Shown here one piece after another: positions 11,261-23,176 of a DNA stretch of 64,000 bases. The position numbers and the translations under genes were made by a program. Source of the DNA: Canna indica (Eukaryota > Streptophyta > Magnoliopsida > Zingiberales > Cannaceae); contig CP136897.1 in the NCBI GenBank assembly GCA_034359265.1, positions 31,111,501-31,175,500 on the forward strand. Direction: 5' to 3'. Every line of letters starts with the position of its first letter. Positions within the stretch are counted from its first letter, which is position 1. The notes under the pieces were generated by a model. That model was not told the DNA's origin and searched no databases. It saw nothing but the letters and a program-made list of their open reading frames with translations.

Positions 11261-11626
11261 GTCATGCACTTCTGATCGTCGGCTAATAAGGGTGAGCGTC
11301 CGAGGGATAGCTCGGGGTCATTTTCTTCGTCTCTTCGCGCGCCTTTTAGCACCACGTGAAGAGCTGAAATCGGACAACAATGCATGGAGTTACGCCCGTT
11401 TTAAACGAAAAATAATAATTGAAATGTTATTTTTCTTATTTATTTGCAAATTTTAATTTTTCGGGTCGGTTGGTCGACCGAGCCGGCCGTAGAGGTTGCG
11501 GCGAGCCCCGCGCTGGCGATCGACAGCCAAATTTTATGTCGACGACGTCGTCCGTCCTTAACGTTTGGTTAGAAAGATTGGTAAAAAAAATGATCTCGTC
11601 GTGCAATCAAATAGGTAGTAAAAAAA

Positions 11627-11745
11627 AAGGTGCAACACGAGGACTTCCCAAGGGGTCACCCATCCTAGTACTAGTCTCGCCCAAGCACGCTTAATTTCGG
11701 AGTTCTGATGGGATCCGGTGCGTTAGTGCTGGTATGATCGCACCA
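11627..11745 (-). rRNA. 5S: 5S rRNA gene, unit 25
   Basis: Identical to unit 4 (n95, n72, n51 and n1 altered). Confidence 0.92.
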
Positions 11746-12111
11746 CTCATGCACTTCTGATTGTCGGCTAATAAGGGTGAGCGTCCGAGGGATAGCTCGG
11801 GGTCATTTTCTTCGTCTCTTCGCGCGCCTTTTAGCGCCACGCGAAAAGCTGAAATCGGACAATAATGCACGGAGTTACGCCCGTTTTAAACGAAAAATAA
11901 TAATTGAAATGTTATTTTTCTTATTTATTTACAAATTTTAATTTTTCGGGTCGGTTGTTCGATCGAGCCGGCCGTAGAGGTTGCGGCGGGCCCCGCGCGG
12001 TCGATCGAGAGCCAAATTTTATGTCGACGACGTCGTCTGTCCTTAACGTTTGGTTAGAAAGATTGGTAAAAAAAATGATCTCGTCGTGCAATCAAACAGT
12101 TAGTAAAAAAA

Positions 12112-12230
12112 AAGGTGCAACACGAGGACTTCCCAGGGGTTCATCGATCCTAGTACTACTCTCGCCCAAGCACGCTTAACTTCATTGTTCTAATGGGATC
12201 CGGTGCATTAGTGCTAGTATGATCGCACCC
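12112..12230 (-). rRNA. 5S: 5S rRNA gene, unit 26 (diverged)
   Basis: Identical to unit 5, with the same three C box changes. Confidence 0.9.
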
Positions 12231-12596
12231 ATCATGCACTTCTGATCGTCGGCTAATAAGGGTGAGCGTCCGAGGGATAGCTCGGGGTCATTTTCTTCGT
12301 CTCTTCGCGCGCCTTTTAGCGCCACGTGAAAAGCTGAAATCGGACAATAATGCACGGAGTTATGCCCGTTTTAAACGAAAAATAATAATTGAAATGTTAT
12401 ATTTCTTACTTATTTAAAAATTTTAATTTTTCGGGTCGGTTGGTCGATCGAGCCGGCCGTAGAGGTTGCGGCGGGCCCCGCGCGGGCGATCGACAGCCAA
12501 ATTTTATGTCGACGACGTCGTCCGTCCTTAACGTTTGGTTAGAAAGATTGGTAAAAAAAATGATCTCGTCGTGCAATCAAATAGGTAGTAAAAAAA

Positions 12597-12715
12597 AAGG
12601 TGCAACACGAGGACTTCCCAGCGGGTCACCCATCCTAGTACTACTCTCGCACAAGCACGCTTAACTTCAAAGTTCTGATGGGATCCGGTGCGTTAGTGCT
12701 GGTATGATCGCACCC
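12597..12715 (-). rRNA. 5S: 5S rRNA gene, unit 27
   Basis: Unit 6 pattern (n65, n47, n46) plus a new n94 C>G in the C box. Confidence 0.92.
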
Positions 12716-13055
12716 GTCATGCACTTCTGATGGTCGGCTAATAAGGGTGAGCGTCCGAGGGATAGCTCGGGGTCATTTTCTTCGTCTCTTCGCGCGCCTT
12801 TTAGCGCCACGTGAAAAGCTGAAATCCGACAAAAATGCACGGAGTTACGCCCGTTTTAAACGAAAAATAATAATTGAAATGTTATTTTTCTTATTTGTTT
12901 ACAAATTTTAATTTTTCGGGTCGGTTGGTCGATCGAGCCGGCCGTAGAGGTTGCGGCGGGCGATCGACAGCCAAATTTTATGTCGACGACGTCGTCCGTC
13001 CTTAACGTTTGGTTAGATAGATTGTTAAAAAAAATGATCTCGTCGTGCAATCAAA

Positions 13056-13174
13056 TAGGTGCAACACGAGGACTTCCGAGGGGGTCGCCCATCCTAGTAC
13101 TACTCTCGCCCAAGCACGCTTAACTTCGGAGTTCTGATGGGATCCGGTGCGTTAGTGCTGGTATGATCGTACCC
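13056..13174 (-). rRNA. 5S: 5S rRNA gene, unit 28, primary terminator deleted
   Basis: Identical to unit 7, including the lost T-run. Confidence 0.92.
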
Positions 13175-13529
13175 GTCCTGCACTTCTGATCGTCGGCTAA
13201 TAAGGGTGAGCGTCCGTGGGATAGCTCGGGGTCATTTTCTTCGTCTCTTCGCGCGCCTTTTAGCGCCACGTGAAAAGCTGAAATCAGACAATAATGCACG
13301 GAGTTACGCCCGTTTTAAACGAAAAATAATAATTGAAATGTTATTTTTCTTATTTATTTACAAATTTTAATTTTTCGGGTCAGTTGGTCGATCGAGCCGG
13401 CCGTAGAGGTTGCGGCGGGCGATCGACAGCCAAATTTTATGTCGACGACGTCGTCCGTCCTTAACGTTTGGTTAGAAAGATTGGTAAAAAAAATGATCTC
13501 GTCGTGCAATCAAATAGGTAGTAAAAAAA

Positions 13530-13648
13530 AAGGTGCAACAAGAGGACTTCCCATGGGGTCACCCATCCTAGTACTACTCTCGCCCAAGCACGCTTAACTT
13601 CGGAGTTCTGATGGGATCCGATGCGTTAGTGCTGGTATGATCGCACCC
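13530..13648 (-). rRNA. 5S: 5S rRNA gene, unit 29
   Basis: Shares n108 G>T and n95 C>A with its partner unit 8. In the 5' half it has only n28 C>T, lacking n31, n24 and n15. One of the two copies was patched after the 10-kb duplication. Confidence 0.92.
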
Positions 13649-14014
13649 GTCATGCACTTCTGATCGTCGGCTAATAAGGGTGAGCGTCCGAGGGATAGCT
13701 CGGGGTCATTTTCTTCGTCTCTTCGCGCGCCTTTTAGCGCCACGTGAAAAGCTGAAATCGGACAATAATGCACGGAGTTATGCCCGTTTTAAACGAAAAA
13801 TAATAATTGAAATGTTATATTTCTTACTTATTTAAAAATTTTAATTTTTCGGGTCGGTTGGTCGATCGAGCCGGCCGTAGAGGTTGCGGCGGGCCCCGCG
13901 CGGACGATCGACAGCCAAATTTTATGTCGACGACGTCGTCCGTCCTTAACGTTTGGTTAGAAAGATTGGTAAAAAAAATGATCTCGTCGTGCAATCAAAT
14001 AGGTAGTAAAAAAA

Positions 14015-14133
14015 AAGGTGAAACACGAGGACTTCCCAGGGGGTCACCCATCCTAGTACTACTCTCGCACAAGCACACTTAACTTCGAAGTTCTGATGGG
14101 ATCCGGTGTGTTAGTGCTGGTATGATCGCACCA
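14015..14133 (-). rRNA. 5S: 5S rRNA gene, unit 30
   Basis: Identical to unit 9. Confidence 0.92.
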
Positions 14134-14484
14134 GTCATGCACTTCTGATGGTCGGCTAATAAGGGTGAGCGTCCGAGGGATAGCTCGGGGTCATTTTCTT
14201 CGTCACTTCGCGCGCCTTTTAGCGCCACGTGAAAAGCTAAAATCGGACAAAAATGCACGAAGTTACGCCCGTTTTAAACGAAAAATAATAATTGAAATGT
14301 TATTTTTCTTATTTGTTTACAAATTTTAATTTTTCGGGTCGGTTGGTCGATCGAGCCGGCCGTAGAGGTTGCGGAGGGCCCCGCGCGGGCGATCGACAGC
14401 CAAATTTTATGTCGACGACGTCGTCCGTCCTTAACGTTTGGTTAGATAGATTGTTAAAAAAAATGATCTCGTCGTGCAATCAAA

Positions 14485-14603
14485 TAGGTGCAACACGAGG
14501 ACTTCCGAGGGGGTCGCCCATCCTAGTACTACTCTCGCCCAAGCACGCTTAACTTCGGAGTACTGATGGGATCCGGTGCGTTAGTGCTGGTATGATCGCA
14601 CCC
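14485..14603 (-). rRNA. 5S: 5S rRNA gene, unit 31, primary terminator deleted
   Basis: n97 G>C, n88 T>C and n42 A>T; lacks the n39 change of its partner unit 10. T-run lost. Confidence 0.92.
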
Positions 14604-14969
14604 GTCATGCACTTCTGATCGTCGGCTAATAAGGGTCAGCGTCCGTGGGATAGCTCGGGGTCATTTTCTTCGTCTCTTCGCGCGCCTTTTAGCGCCACGT
14701 GAAAAGCTGAAATCAGACAATAATGCACGGAGTTACGCCCGTTTTAAACGAAAAATAATAATTGAAATGTTATTTTTCTTATTTATTTACAAATTTTAAT
14801 TTTTCGGGTCAGTTGGTCGATCGAGCCGGCCGTAGAGGTTGCGGTGGGCCCCGCGCGGGCGATCGACAGCCAAATTTTATGTCGACGACGTCGTCCGCCC
14901 TTAACGTATGGTTAGAAAGATTGGTAAAAAAAATGATCTCGTCGTGCAATCAAATAGGTAGTAAAAAAA

Positions 14970-15088
14970 AAGGTCCAACAGGAGGACTTCCCAAGGGGTC
15001 ACCCATCCTAGTACTACTTTCGCCCAAGCACGTTTAACTTCGGAGTTCTAATGGGATCCGGTGCGTTAGTGCTGGTATGATCGCACCT
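14970..15088 (-). rRNA. 5S: 5S rRNA gene, unit 32
   Basis: Identical to unit 11. Confidence 0.91.
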
Positions 15089-15454
15089 GTCATGCATTTC
15101 TGATCGTCGGCTAATAAGGGTGAGCGTCCGAGGGATAGCTCGGGGTCATTTTCTTCGTCTCTTCGCGCGCCTTTTAGTGCCACATGAAAAGCTGAAATCG
15201 GACAATAATACATGGAGTTACGGCCGTTTTAAACGAAAAATAATAATTGAAATGTTATTTTTCTTATTTATTTACAAATTTTAATTTTTCGGGTCGGTTG
15301 GTCGACCGAGCCGGCCGTAGAGGTTGCGGTGGGCCCCGCGCGGGCGATCGACAGCCAAATTTTATGTCGACGACGTCGTCCGTCCTTAACGTTTGGTTAG
15401 AAAGATTGGTAAAAAAAATGATCTCGTCGTGCAATCAAATAGGTAGTAAAAAAA

Positions 15455-15573
15455 AAGTTGCAACACGAGGACTTCCCAGGGGGTCACCCATCCTAGTACT
15501 ACTTTCGCCCAAGCACGTTTAACTTCGGAGTTCTGATGGGATCCGGTGCGTTAGTGCTGGTATGATCGCACCC
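15455..15573 (-). rRNA. 5S: 5S rRNA gene, unit 33
   Basis: Identical to unit 12. Confidence 0.93.
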
Positions 15574-15938
15574 CTCATGCACTTCTGATCGTCGGCTAAT
15601 AAGGGTGAGCGTCCGAGGGATAGCTCGGGGTCATTTTCTTCGTCTCTTCGCGCGCTTTTTAGCGCCACGTGAAAAGCTGATATCGGACAATAATGCACGG
15701 AGTTACGCCCGTTTTAAACGAAAAATAATAATTGAAATGTTATATTTCTTATTTATTTACAAATTTTAATTTTTCGGGTCGGTTGGTCGATCGAGCCGGC
15801 CGTAGAGGTTGGGCGGGCCCCGCGCGGGCGATCGACAGCCAAATTTTATGTCGACGACGTCGTCCGTCCTTAACGTTTGGTTAGAAAGATTGGTAAAAAA
15901 AATGATCTCGTCTTGCAATCAAATAGGTAGTAAAAAAA

Positions 15939-16057
15939 AAGGTGCAACACGAGGACTTCCAAGGGTGTCACCCATCCTAGTATTACTCTCGCCCAAGCAC
16001 GCTTAACTTCGGAGTTCTGATGGGATCCGGTGTGTTAGTGCTGGTATGATTGCACCC
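15939..16057 (-). rRNA. 5S: 5S rRNA gene, unit 34
   Basis: Identical to unit 13. Confidence 0.92.
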
Positions 16058-16412
16058 GTCATGCACTTCTGATCGTCGGCTAATAATGGTGAGCGTCCGA
16101 GGGATAGCTCGGGGTCATTTTCTTGGTCTCTTCGCGCGCCTTTTAGAGCCACGTGAAAAGCTGAAATCGGACAATAATGCACGGAGTTACGCCCGTTTTA
16201 AACCCAAAATAATAATTGAAATGTTATTTTTCTTATTTATTTACAAATTTTAATTTTTTGGGTCGGTTGGTCGATCGAGCCAGCCGTAGAGGTTGCGGCG
16301 GGCGATCGACAGCCAAATTTTACGTTGACGACGTTGTCCGTCCTTAACGTTTGGTTAGAAAGATTGGTAAAAAAAATGATCTCGTAGTGCAATCAAATAG
16401 GTAGTAAAAAAA

Positions 16413-16531
16413 AAGGTCCAACAGGAGGACTTCCCAAGGGGTCACCCATCCTAGTACTACTCTCGCCCAAGCACGCTTAACTTCGGAGTTCTGATGGGAT
16501 ACGGTGCATTAGTGCTAGTATGATCGCACCC
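16413..16531 (-). rRNA. 5S: 5S rRNA gene, unit 35
   Basis: Identical to unit 14. Confidence 0.92.
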
Positions 16532-16897
16532 ATTATGCACTTCTGATCGTCGGCTAATAAGGGTGAGCAACCGAGGGATAGCTCGGGGTCATTTTCTTCG
16601 TCTCTTCGCGCGCCTTTTAGCGCCACGTGAAAAGCTGAAATCGGACAATAATGCACGGAGTTATGCCCGTTTTAAACAAAAAATAATAATTGAAATGTTA
16701 TATTTCTTACTTATTTAAAAATTTTAATTTTTCGGGTCGGTTGGTCAATCGAGCCGGCCGTAGAGGTTGCGGCGGGCCCCGCGCGGACGATCGACAGCCA
16801 AATTTTATGTCGACGACGTCGTCCGTCCTTAACGTTTGGTTAGAAAGATTGGTAAAAAAAATGATCTCGTCTTGCAATCAAATAGGTAGTAAAAAAA

Positions 16898-17016
16898 AAG
16901 GTGCAACACGAGGACTTCCAAGGGTGTCACCCATCCTAGTATTACTCTCGCCCAAGCACGCTTAACTTCGGAGTTCTGATGGGATCCGGTGTGTTAGTGC
17001 TGGTATGATTGCACCC
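16898..17016 (-). rRNA. 5S: 5S rRNA gene, unit 36
   Basis: Identical to units 13, 15 and 34. Confidence 0.92.
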
Positions 17017-17356
17017 GTCATGCACTTCTGATCGTCGGCTAATAATGGTGAGCGTCCGAGGGATAGCTCGGGGTCATTTTCTTGGTCTCTTCGCGCGCCT
17101 TTTAGAGCCACGTGAAAAGCTAAAATCGGACAAAAATGCACGAAGTTACGCCCGTTTTAAACGAAAAATAATAATTGAAATGTTATTTTTCTTATTTGTT
17201 TACAAATTTTAATTTTTCGGGTCGGTTGGTCGATCGAGACGGCCGTAGAGGTTGCGGCGGGCGATCGACAGCCAAATTTTATGTCGACGACGTCGTCCGT
17301 CCTTAACGTTTGGTTAGATAGATTGTTAAAATAAATGATCTCGTCGTGCAATCAAA

Positions 17357-17475
17357 TAGGTGCAACACGAGGACTTCCGAGGGGGTCGCCCATCCTAGTA
17401 CTACTCTCGCCCAAGCACGCTTAACTTCGGAGTACTGATGGGATCCGGTGCGTTAGTGCTGGTATGATCGCACCC
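17357..17475 (-). rRNA. 5S: 5S rRNA gene, unit 37, primary terminator deleted
   Basis: Identical to unit 16, including the weak secondary tract GTTAAAATAAATG. Confidence 0.92.
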
Positions 17476-17841
17476 GTCATGCACTTCTGATCGTCGGCTA
17501 ATAAGGGTGAGAGTCCGAGGGATAGCTCGGGGTCATTTTCTTCGTCTCTTCGCGCGCTTTTTAGCGCCACGTGAAAAGCTAAAATCGGATAATAATGCAC
17601 GGAGTTACGCTCGTTTTAAACGAAAAATAATAATTGAAATGTTATATTTCTTATTTATTTACAAATTTTAATTTTTCGGGTCGGTTGGTCGATCGAGCCG
17701 GCCGTAGAGGATGCGGCGGGCCCCGCGCGGGCGATCGACAGCCAAATTTTATGTCGACGACGTCGTCCGTCCTTAACGTTTGGTTAGAAAGATTGGTAAA
17801 AAAAATGATCTCGTCGTGCAATCAAATAGGTAGTAAAAAAA

Positions 17842-17960
17842 AAGGTGAAACACGAGGACTTCCCAGGGGGTCACCCATCCTAGTACTACTCTCGCCCAAG
17901 CACGCTTAACTTCTGAGTTCTGATGAGATCCGGTGCCTTAGTGCTGGTATGATCGCACCC
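17842..17960 (-). rRNA. 5S: 5S rRNA gene, unit 38
   Basis: Identical to unit 17 in the gene; base -1 is C here, T in unit 17. Confidence 0.93.
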
Positions 17961-18326
17961 GTCATGCACTTCTGATCGTCGGCTAATAAGGGTAAGCGTC
18001 CGAGGGATAGCTCGGGGTTATTTTCTTCGTCTCTTCGCGCGCCTTTTAGCGCCACGTGAAAAACTCAAATCGGACAATAATGCACGGAGTTACGCCCGTT
18101 TTAAACGAAAAATAGTAATTGAAATGTTATATTTCTTATTTATTTACAAATTTTAATTTTTCGGGCCGGTTGGTCGATCGAGCCGGCCGTAGAGGTTGCG
18201 GCGAGCCCCGCGCGGGCGATCGACAGCCAAATTTTATGTCGACGACGTCGTCCGTCTTTAATGTTTGGTTAGAAAGATTGGTAAAAAAAATCATCCCGTC
18301 CTGCAATCAAATAGGTAGTAAAAAAA

Positions 18327-18445
18327 AAGGTGCAACACGAGGACTTCCTAGGGGGTCACCCATCCTAGTACTACTCTCGCCCAAGCAAACTTAACTTCTG
18401 AGTTCTAATGGGATCCGGTGCGTAAGTGCTGGTATGATCGCACCC
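18327..18445 (-). rRNA. 5S: 5S rRNA gene, unit 39
   Basis: As unit 18 but without n15 C>G: n97, n58, n57, n47, n39 and n22 are altered. Confidence 0.91.
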
Positions 18446-18800
18446 GTCATGCACTTCTGATCGTCGACTAATAAGGGTGAGCGTCCGAGGGATAGCTCGG
18501 GGTCATTTTCTTGGTCTCTTCGCGCGCCTTTTAGCGCCACGTGAAAAGCTGAAATCTGACAATAATGCACGGAGTTACGCCCGTTTTAAACCAAAAAAAA
18601 TAATTGAAATGTTATTTTTCTTATTTATTTACAAATTTTAATTTTTTGGGTCGGTTGGTCGATCGAGCCGGCCGTAGAGGTTGCGGCGGGCGATCGACAG
18701 CCAAATTTTATGTCGACGACGTCGTCCGTCCTTAACGTTTGGTTAGAAAGATTGGTAAAAAAAATGATCTCGTCGTGCAATCAAATAGGTAGTAAAAAAA

Positions 18801-18904
18801 AAGGTCCAACAGGAGGACTTCCCAAGGGGTCACCCATCCTAGTACTACTCTCGCCCAAGCACGCTTAACTTCGAAGTTCTAATGGGATCCGGTGCGTTAG
18901 TGCT
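18801..18904 (-). pseudogene. 5S: 5S pseudogene, unit 40, first 15 nt deleted
   Basis: A 23-bp deletion between two TGC motifs removes n1-15 and the first bases upstream. The partner unit 19 is intact, so the loss followed the 10-kb duplication. Remaining changes: n114, n108, n95, n46 and n39. A boundary-proximal promoter and the 5' strand of helix I are lost. Confidence 0.92.
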
Positions 18905-19210
18905 TTTCTGATCGTCGGCTAATAAGGGTGAGCGTCTGAGGGATAGCTCGGGGTCATTTTCTTCGTCTCTTCGCGCGCCTTTTAGTGCCACATGAAGAGC
19001 TGAAATCGGACAATAATGCATGGAGTTACGGCCGTTGTAAACGAAAAATAATAATTGAAATGTTATTTTTCTTATTTATTTACAAATTTTAATTTTTCGG
19101 GTCGGTTGGTCGATCGAGCCGGCCGTAGAGGTCGTCCGTCCTTAACGTTTGGTTAGAAAGATTGGTAAAAAAAATGATCTCGTCGTGCAATCAAATAGGT
19201 AGTAAAAAAA

Positions 19211-19329
19211 AAGTTGCAACACGAGGACTTCCTAGGGGGTCACCCATCCTAGTACTACTTTCGCCCAAGCACGTTTAACTTCGGAGTTCTGATGGGATCC
19301 GGTGTGTTAGTGCTGGTATGATCGCACCC
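19211..19329 (-). rRNA. 5S: 5S rRNA gene, unit 41
   Basis: As unit 20 (n116, n97, n70, n56) plus n25 G>A. The spacer on its 3' side has the same 52-bp deletion at about 19132. Confidence 0.92.
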
Positions 19330-19684
19330 CTCATGCACTTCTGATCGTCGGCTAATAAGGGTGAGTGTCCGAGGGATAGCTCGGGGTCATTTTCTTCGTC
19401 TCTTCGCGCGCCTTTTAGCGCCACGTGAAAAACACAAATCGGACAATAATGCACGGAGTTACGCCCGTTTTAAACGAAAAATAATAATTGAAATGTTATA
19501 TTTCTTATTTATTTACAAATTTTAATTTTTCGGGTCGGTTGGTCGATCGAGCCAGTCATAGAGGTTGCGGAGGGCGATCGACAGCCAAATTTTATGTCGA
19601 CGACGTCGTCCGTCTTTAACGTTTGGTTAGAAAGATTGGTAAAAAAAATGATCTCGTCGTGCAATCAAATAGGTAGTAAAAAAA

Positions 19685-19803
19685 AAGGTGCAACACGAGG
19701 ACTTCCCAGGGGGTCACCCATCCTAGTACTACTCTCGCCCAAGCACGCTTAACTTCGGAGTTTTGATGGGATCCGGTGCGTTAGTGCTGTTATGATGGCA
19801 CCC
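19685..19803 (-). rRNA. 5S: 5S rRNA gene, unit 42
   Basis: Identical to unit 21 (n41, n14, n7). Confidence 0.93.
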
Positions 19804-20169
19804 GTCATGCACTTCTGATCGTCGGCTAATAAGGGTGAGCGTCCGAGGGATAGCTCGGGGTCATTTTCTTCGTCTCTTTGCGCGCCTTTTAGCGCCACGT
19901 GAAAAACTCAAATCGGACAATAATGCACGGAGTTACGCCCGTTTTAAACGAAAAATAATAATTGAAATGTTATATTTCTTATTTATTTACAAATTATAAT
20001 TTTTCGGGTCGGTTGGTCGATCGAGCCAGTCGTAGAGGTTGCGGCGGGACCCGCGCGGGCGATCGACAGCCAAATTTTATGTCGACGACGTCGTCCGTCT
20101 TTAACGTTTGGTTAGAAAGATTGGTAAAAAAAATGATCTCGTCGTGCAATCAAATAGGTAGTAAAAAAA

Positions 20170-20288
20170 AAAGTGTAACACGAGGACTTCTCAGGGGGTC
20201 ACCCATCCTAGTACTACTCTCGCCCAAGCACGCTTAACTTCAGAGTTCTAATGTGATCCAGGGCGTTAGTGCTGGTATGATCGCACCC
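20170..20288 (-). rRNA. 5S: 5S rRNA gene, unit 43 (diverged)
   Basis: Eight changes: n117 C>T, n113 G>A, n98 G>A, n47 C>T, n39 C>T, n35 C>A, n29 C>T, n27 A>C. A and C boxes are clean. Confidence 0.91.
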
Positions 20289-20654
20289 GTCATGCTTTTC
20301 TGATCGTCGACTAATAAGGGTGAGCGTCCGAGGGATAGCTCGGGGTCATTTTCTTCGTCTCTTCGCGCGCCTTTTAGCGCCACGTGAAAAGCTGAAATCA
20401 GACAATAATGCACGGAGTTACGCCCGTTTTAAACGAAAAATAATAATTGAAATGTTATTTTTCTTATTTATTTACAAATTTTAATTTTTCGGGTCGGTTG
20501 GTCGATCGAGCCGGCCGTAGAGGTTGCGGCGGGCCCCGCGCGGGTGATCGACAGCCAAATTTTATGTCGACGACGTCGTCCGTCCTTAACGTTTGGTTAG
20601 AAAGATTGGTAAAAAAAATGATCTCGTCGTGCAATCAAATAGGTAGTAAAAAAA

Positions 20655-20773
20655 AAGTTGCAACACGAGGACTTCCCAGGGGGTCACCCATCCTAGTACT
20701 ACTTTCGCCCAGGCACGTATAACTTCGGAGTTCTGATGGGATCCGGTGCGATAGTGCAGGTATGATCTCACCC
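20655..20773 (-). rRNA. 5S: 5S rRNA gene, unit 44 (diverged)
   Basis: Nine changes: n116 C>A, n70 G>A (IE), n62 T>C, n56 G>A and n55 A>T (A box), n23 A>T, n16 A>T, n6 C>A and a shifted -1 base (G). The A box damage suggests low activity. Confidence 0.9.
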
Positions 20774-21149
20774 CTCATGCACTTCTGATCGTCGGCTAAT
20801 AAGGGTGAGCGTCCGAGGGATAGCTCGGGGTCATTTTCTTCGTCTCTTCGCGCGCTTTTTAGCGCCACGTGAAAAGCTGAAATCGGATAATAATGCACGG
20901 AGTTACGCCCGTTTTAAACGAAAAATAATAATTGAAATGTTATATTTCTTATTTATTTACAAATTTTAATTTTTCGCGTCGGTTGGTCGATCGAGCCGGC
21001 CGTAGAGGTTGCGGCGGGCCCCGCGCGGGCGATCGATAGCCAAATTTTATGTCGACGACGTCGTCCGTCCTTAACGTTTGGTTAGAAAGATTGGTAAAAA
21101 AAATGATCTCGTCGTGCAATCAAATAGGTAGTAAAAAAAAAGGTGCAAC

Positions 21150-21268
21150 ACGAGGACTTCCCAGGGGGTCACCCATCCTAGTACTACTCTCGCCCAAGCA
21201 CACTTAACTTCGGAGTTCTGATGGGATCCGGTGGGTTAGTGCTGGTATGATCGCACCCATCATGCACT
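21150..21268 (-). rRNA. 5S: 5S rRNA gene, unit 45
   Basis: Two changes: n57 C>T (A box) and n25 G>C. Confidence 0.94.
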
Positions 21269-21613
21269 TCTGATCGTCGGCTAATAAGGGTGAGCATCCG
21301 AGGGATAGCTCGGGGTCATTTTCTTCGTCTCTTCGCGCGCCTTTTAGCGCCACGTGAAAAACTCAAATCGGACAATAATGCACGGAGTTACGCCCGTTTT
21401 AAACGAAAAATAATAATTGAAATGTTATATTTCTTATTTATTTACAAATTTTAATTTTTCGGGTCGGTTGGTCGATCGAGCCAGTCATAGAGGTTGCGGA
21501 GGGCGATCGACAGCCAAATTTTATGTCGACGACGTCGTCCGTCTTTAACGTTTGGTTAGAAAGATTGGTAAAAAAAATGATCTCGTCGTGCAATCAAATA
21601 GGTAGTAAAAAAA

Positions 21614-21731
21614 AAGGTGCACCACGAGGACTTCCCAGGGGGTCACCATCCTAGTACTACTCTCGCCCAAGCACGCTTCACTTCGGAGTTCTGATGGGAT
21701 CCGGTGCGTTAGTGCTGGTATGATCGCACCC
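21614..21731 (-). rRNA. 5S: 5S rRNA gene, unit 46, 118 nt
   Basis: One G is missing from the GGG at n85-87, so the C box core reads GGATGGTGACC. Also n111 T>G and n53 T>G (A box). Confidence 0.92.
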
Positions 21732-22097
21732 GTCATGCACTTCTGATCGTCGACTAATAAGGGTGAGAGTCCGAGGGATAGCTCGGGGTCATTTTCTTCG
21801 TCTCTTCGCGCGCCTTTTAGCGCCACGTGAAAAGCTGAAATCGGACAATAATGCACGGACTTACGCCTGTTTTAAACGAAAAATAATAATTGAAATGTTA
21901 TTTTTCTTATTTATTTACAAATTTTAATTTTTCGGGTAGGTTGGTCGATCGAGCCGGCCGTAGAGGTTGCGGTGGGACCCGCGCGGGTAATCGACAGCCA
22001 AGATTTATGGCGTCGACGTCATCCGTCCTTAACGTTTGGTTAGAAAGATTGGTAAAAAAAATGATCTCATCGTGCAATCAAATAGGTAGTAAAAAAA

Positions 22098-22216
22098 AAG
22101 GTTCAACGCAAGGACTTCCCAGGGGATCACCCATCCAAGTACTACTCTCGCCCAAGCACGCTTAACTTCGAAGTTCTGATAGGATCCAGTGCGTTAGTGC
22201 TGGTATGATCGCACCC
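22098..22216 (-). rRNA. 5S: 5S rRNA gene, unit 47 (diverged)
   Basis: Eight changes: n114 C>A, n109 T>C, n107 C>T, n91 C>T and n80 A>T (C box), n46 C>T, n36 C>T, n29 C>T. The first units with type II spacer features begin here. Confidence 0.91.
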
Positions 22217-22571
22217 GTTTTGCACTTCTTATCGTCGGCTAATAAGGGTGAGCGTCTGAGGGATAGCTCGGGGTCATTTTCTTCGTCTCTTCGCGCGCCT
22301 TTTAGCGCCACGTGAAAAGCTGAAATCGGACAATAATGCACGGAGTTAAGCCCGTTTTAAACGAAAAATAATAATTGAAATGTTATTTTTCTTATTTATT
22401 TACAAATTTTAATTTTTCGGGTCGGTTGGTCAATCGAGCCGGACGTAGACGTTGCGGCGGGCGATCGACAGCCAAATTTTATGGCGACGACGTCGTCCGT
22501 CCTTAACATTTGGTTAGAAAGATTGGTAAAAAAAATGATCTCGCCGTGCAATCAAATAGGTAGTAAAAAAA

Positions 22572-22690
22572 CAAGTTCAACACGAGGACTTCCCAGAGGG
22601 TCACCCATCCTAGTAATACTCTCGCCCAAGCACGCTTAACTTCGGAGTTCTGATGGGATCCGGTGCGTTAGTGCAGCTATGATCGCACTC
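22572..22690 (-). rRNA. 5S: 5S rRNA gene, unit 48 (diverged)
   Basis: The 3' end reads CACTTG with the T-run after it shortened to T7. Also n114 C>A, n94 C>T (C box), n75 G>T, n16 A>T, n14 C>G, n2 G>A. Confidence 0.9.
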
Positions 22691-23057
22691 AATATGCACT
22701 TCTGATCGTCGTCTAATAAGGGTGAGCGTCCGAGGGAGAGTTCGGGGGTCATTTTCTTCGTCTCTTCACGCGCCTTTCTGCGCCACGTGAAAAGCTAAAA
22801 TCGGACAATAATGCACGGAGTTACGCCCGTTTTAAACGAAAAATAATAATTGAAATGTTATTTTTCTTATTTATTTACAAATTTTAATTTTTCGGGTCGG
22901 TTGGTCGATCGAGCGGGCCGTAGAGGTTGCGGTGAGCCCCGCGCGGGCGATCGACAGCCAAGATTTATGGTGACGACGTCGTCCGTCCTTAACGTTTGGT
23001 TAGAAAGATTGGTAAAAAAAATGATCTCGTCGTGCAATCAAATAGGTAGTAAAAAAA

Positions 23058-23176
23058 AAGGTGCAACACGAGGACTTCCCAGGCTGTCACCCATCCTAGT
23101 ACTACTCTCGCCCAAGCACGCTTAACTTCGGAGTTTTGATGGGATCCGGTGCGTTAGTGCTTGTATGATCGCACCC
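23058..23176 (-). rRNA. 5S: 5S rRNA gene, unit 49
   Basis: Changes at n93 C>G and n92 C>A (C box), n41 G>A, n15 C>A. Confidence 0.92.

Larger units (their letters stand above)
10731..19878. repeat. 10-kb higher-order repeat, copy B
   Basis: Units 23-42 match copy A at an offset of 10,021 bp up to about 18,900 and 9,998 bp after that, because 23 bp are missing at 18904/18905. Only scattered single-base differences were seen, apart from a patch in the 5' half of unit 29 (compare unit 8). Confidence 0.9.
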
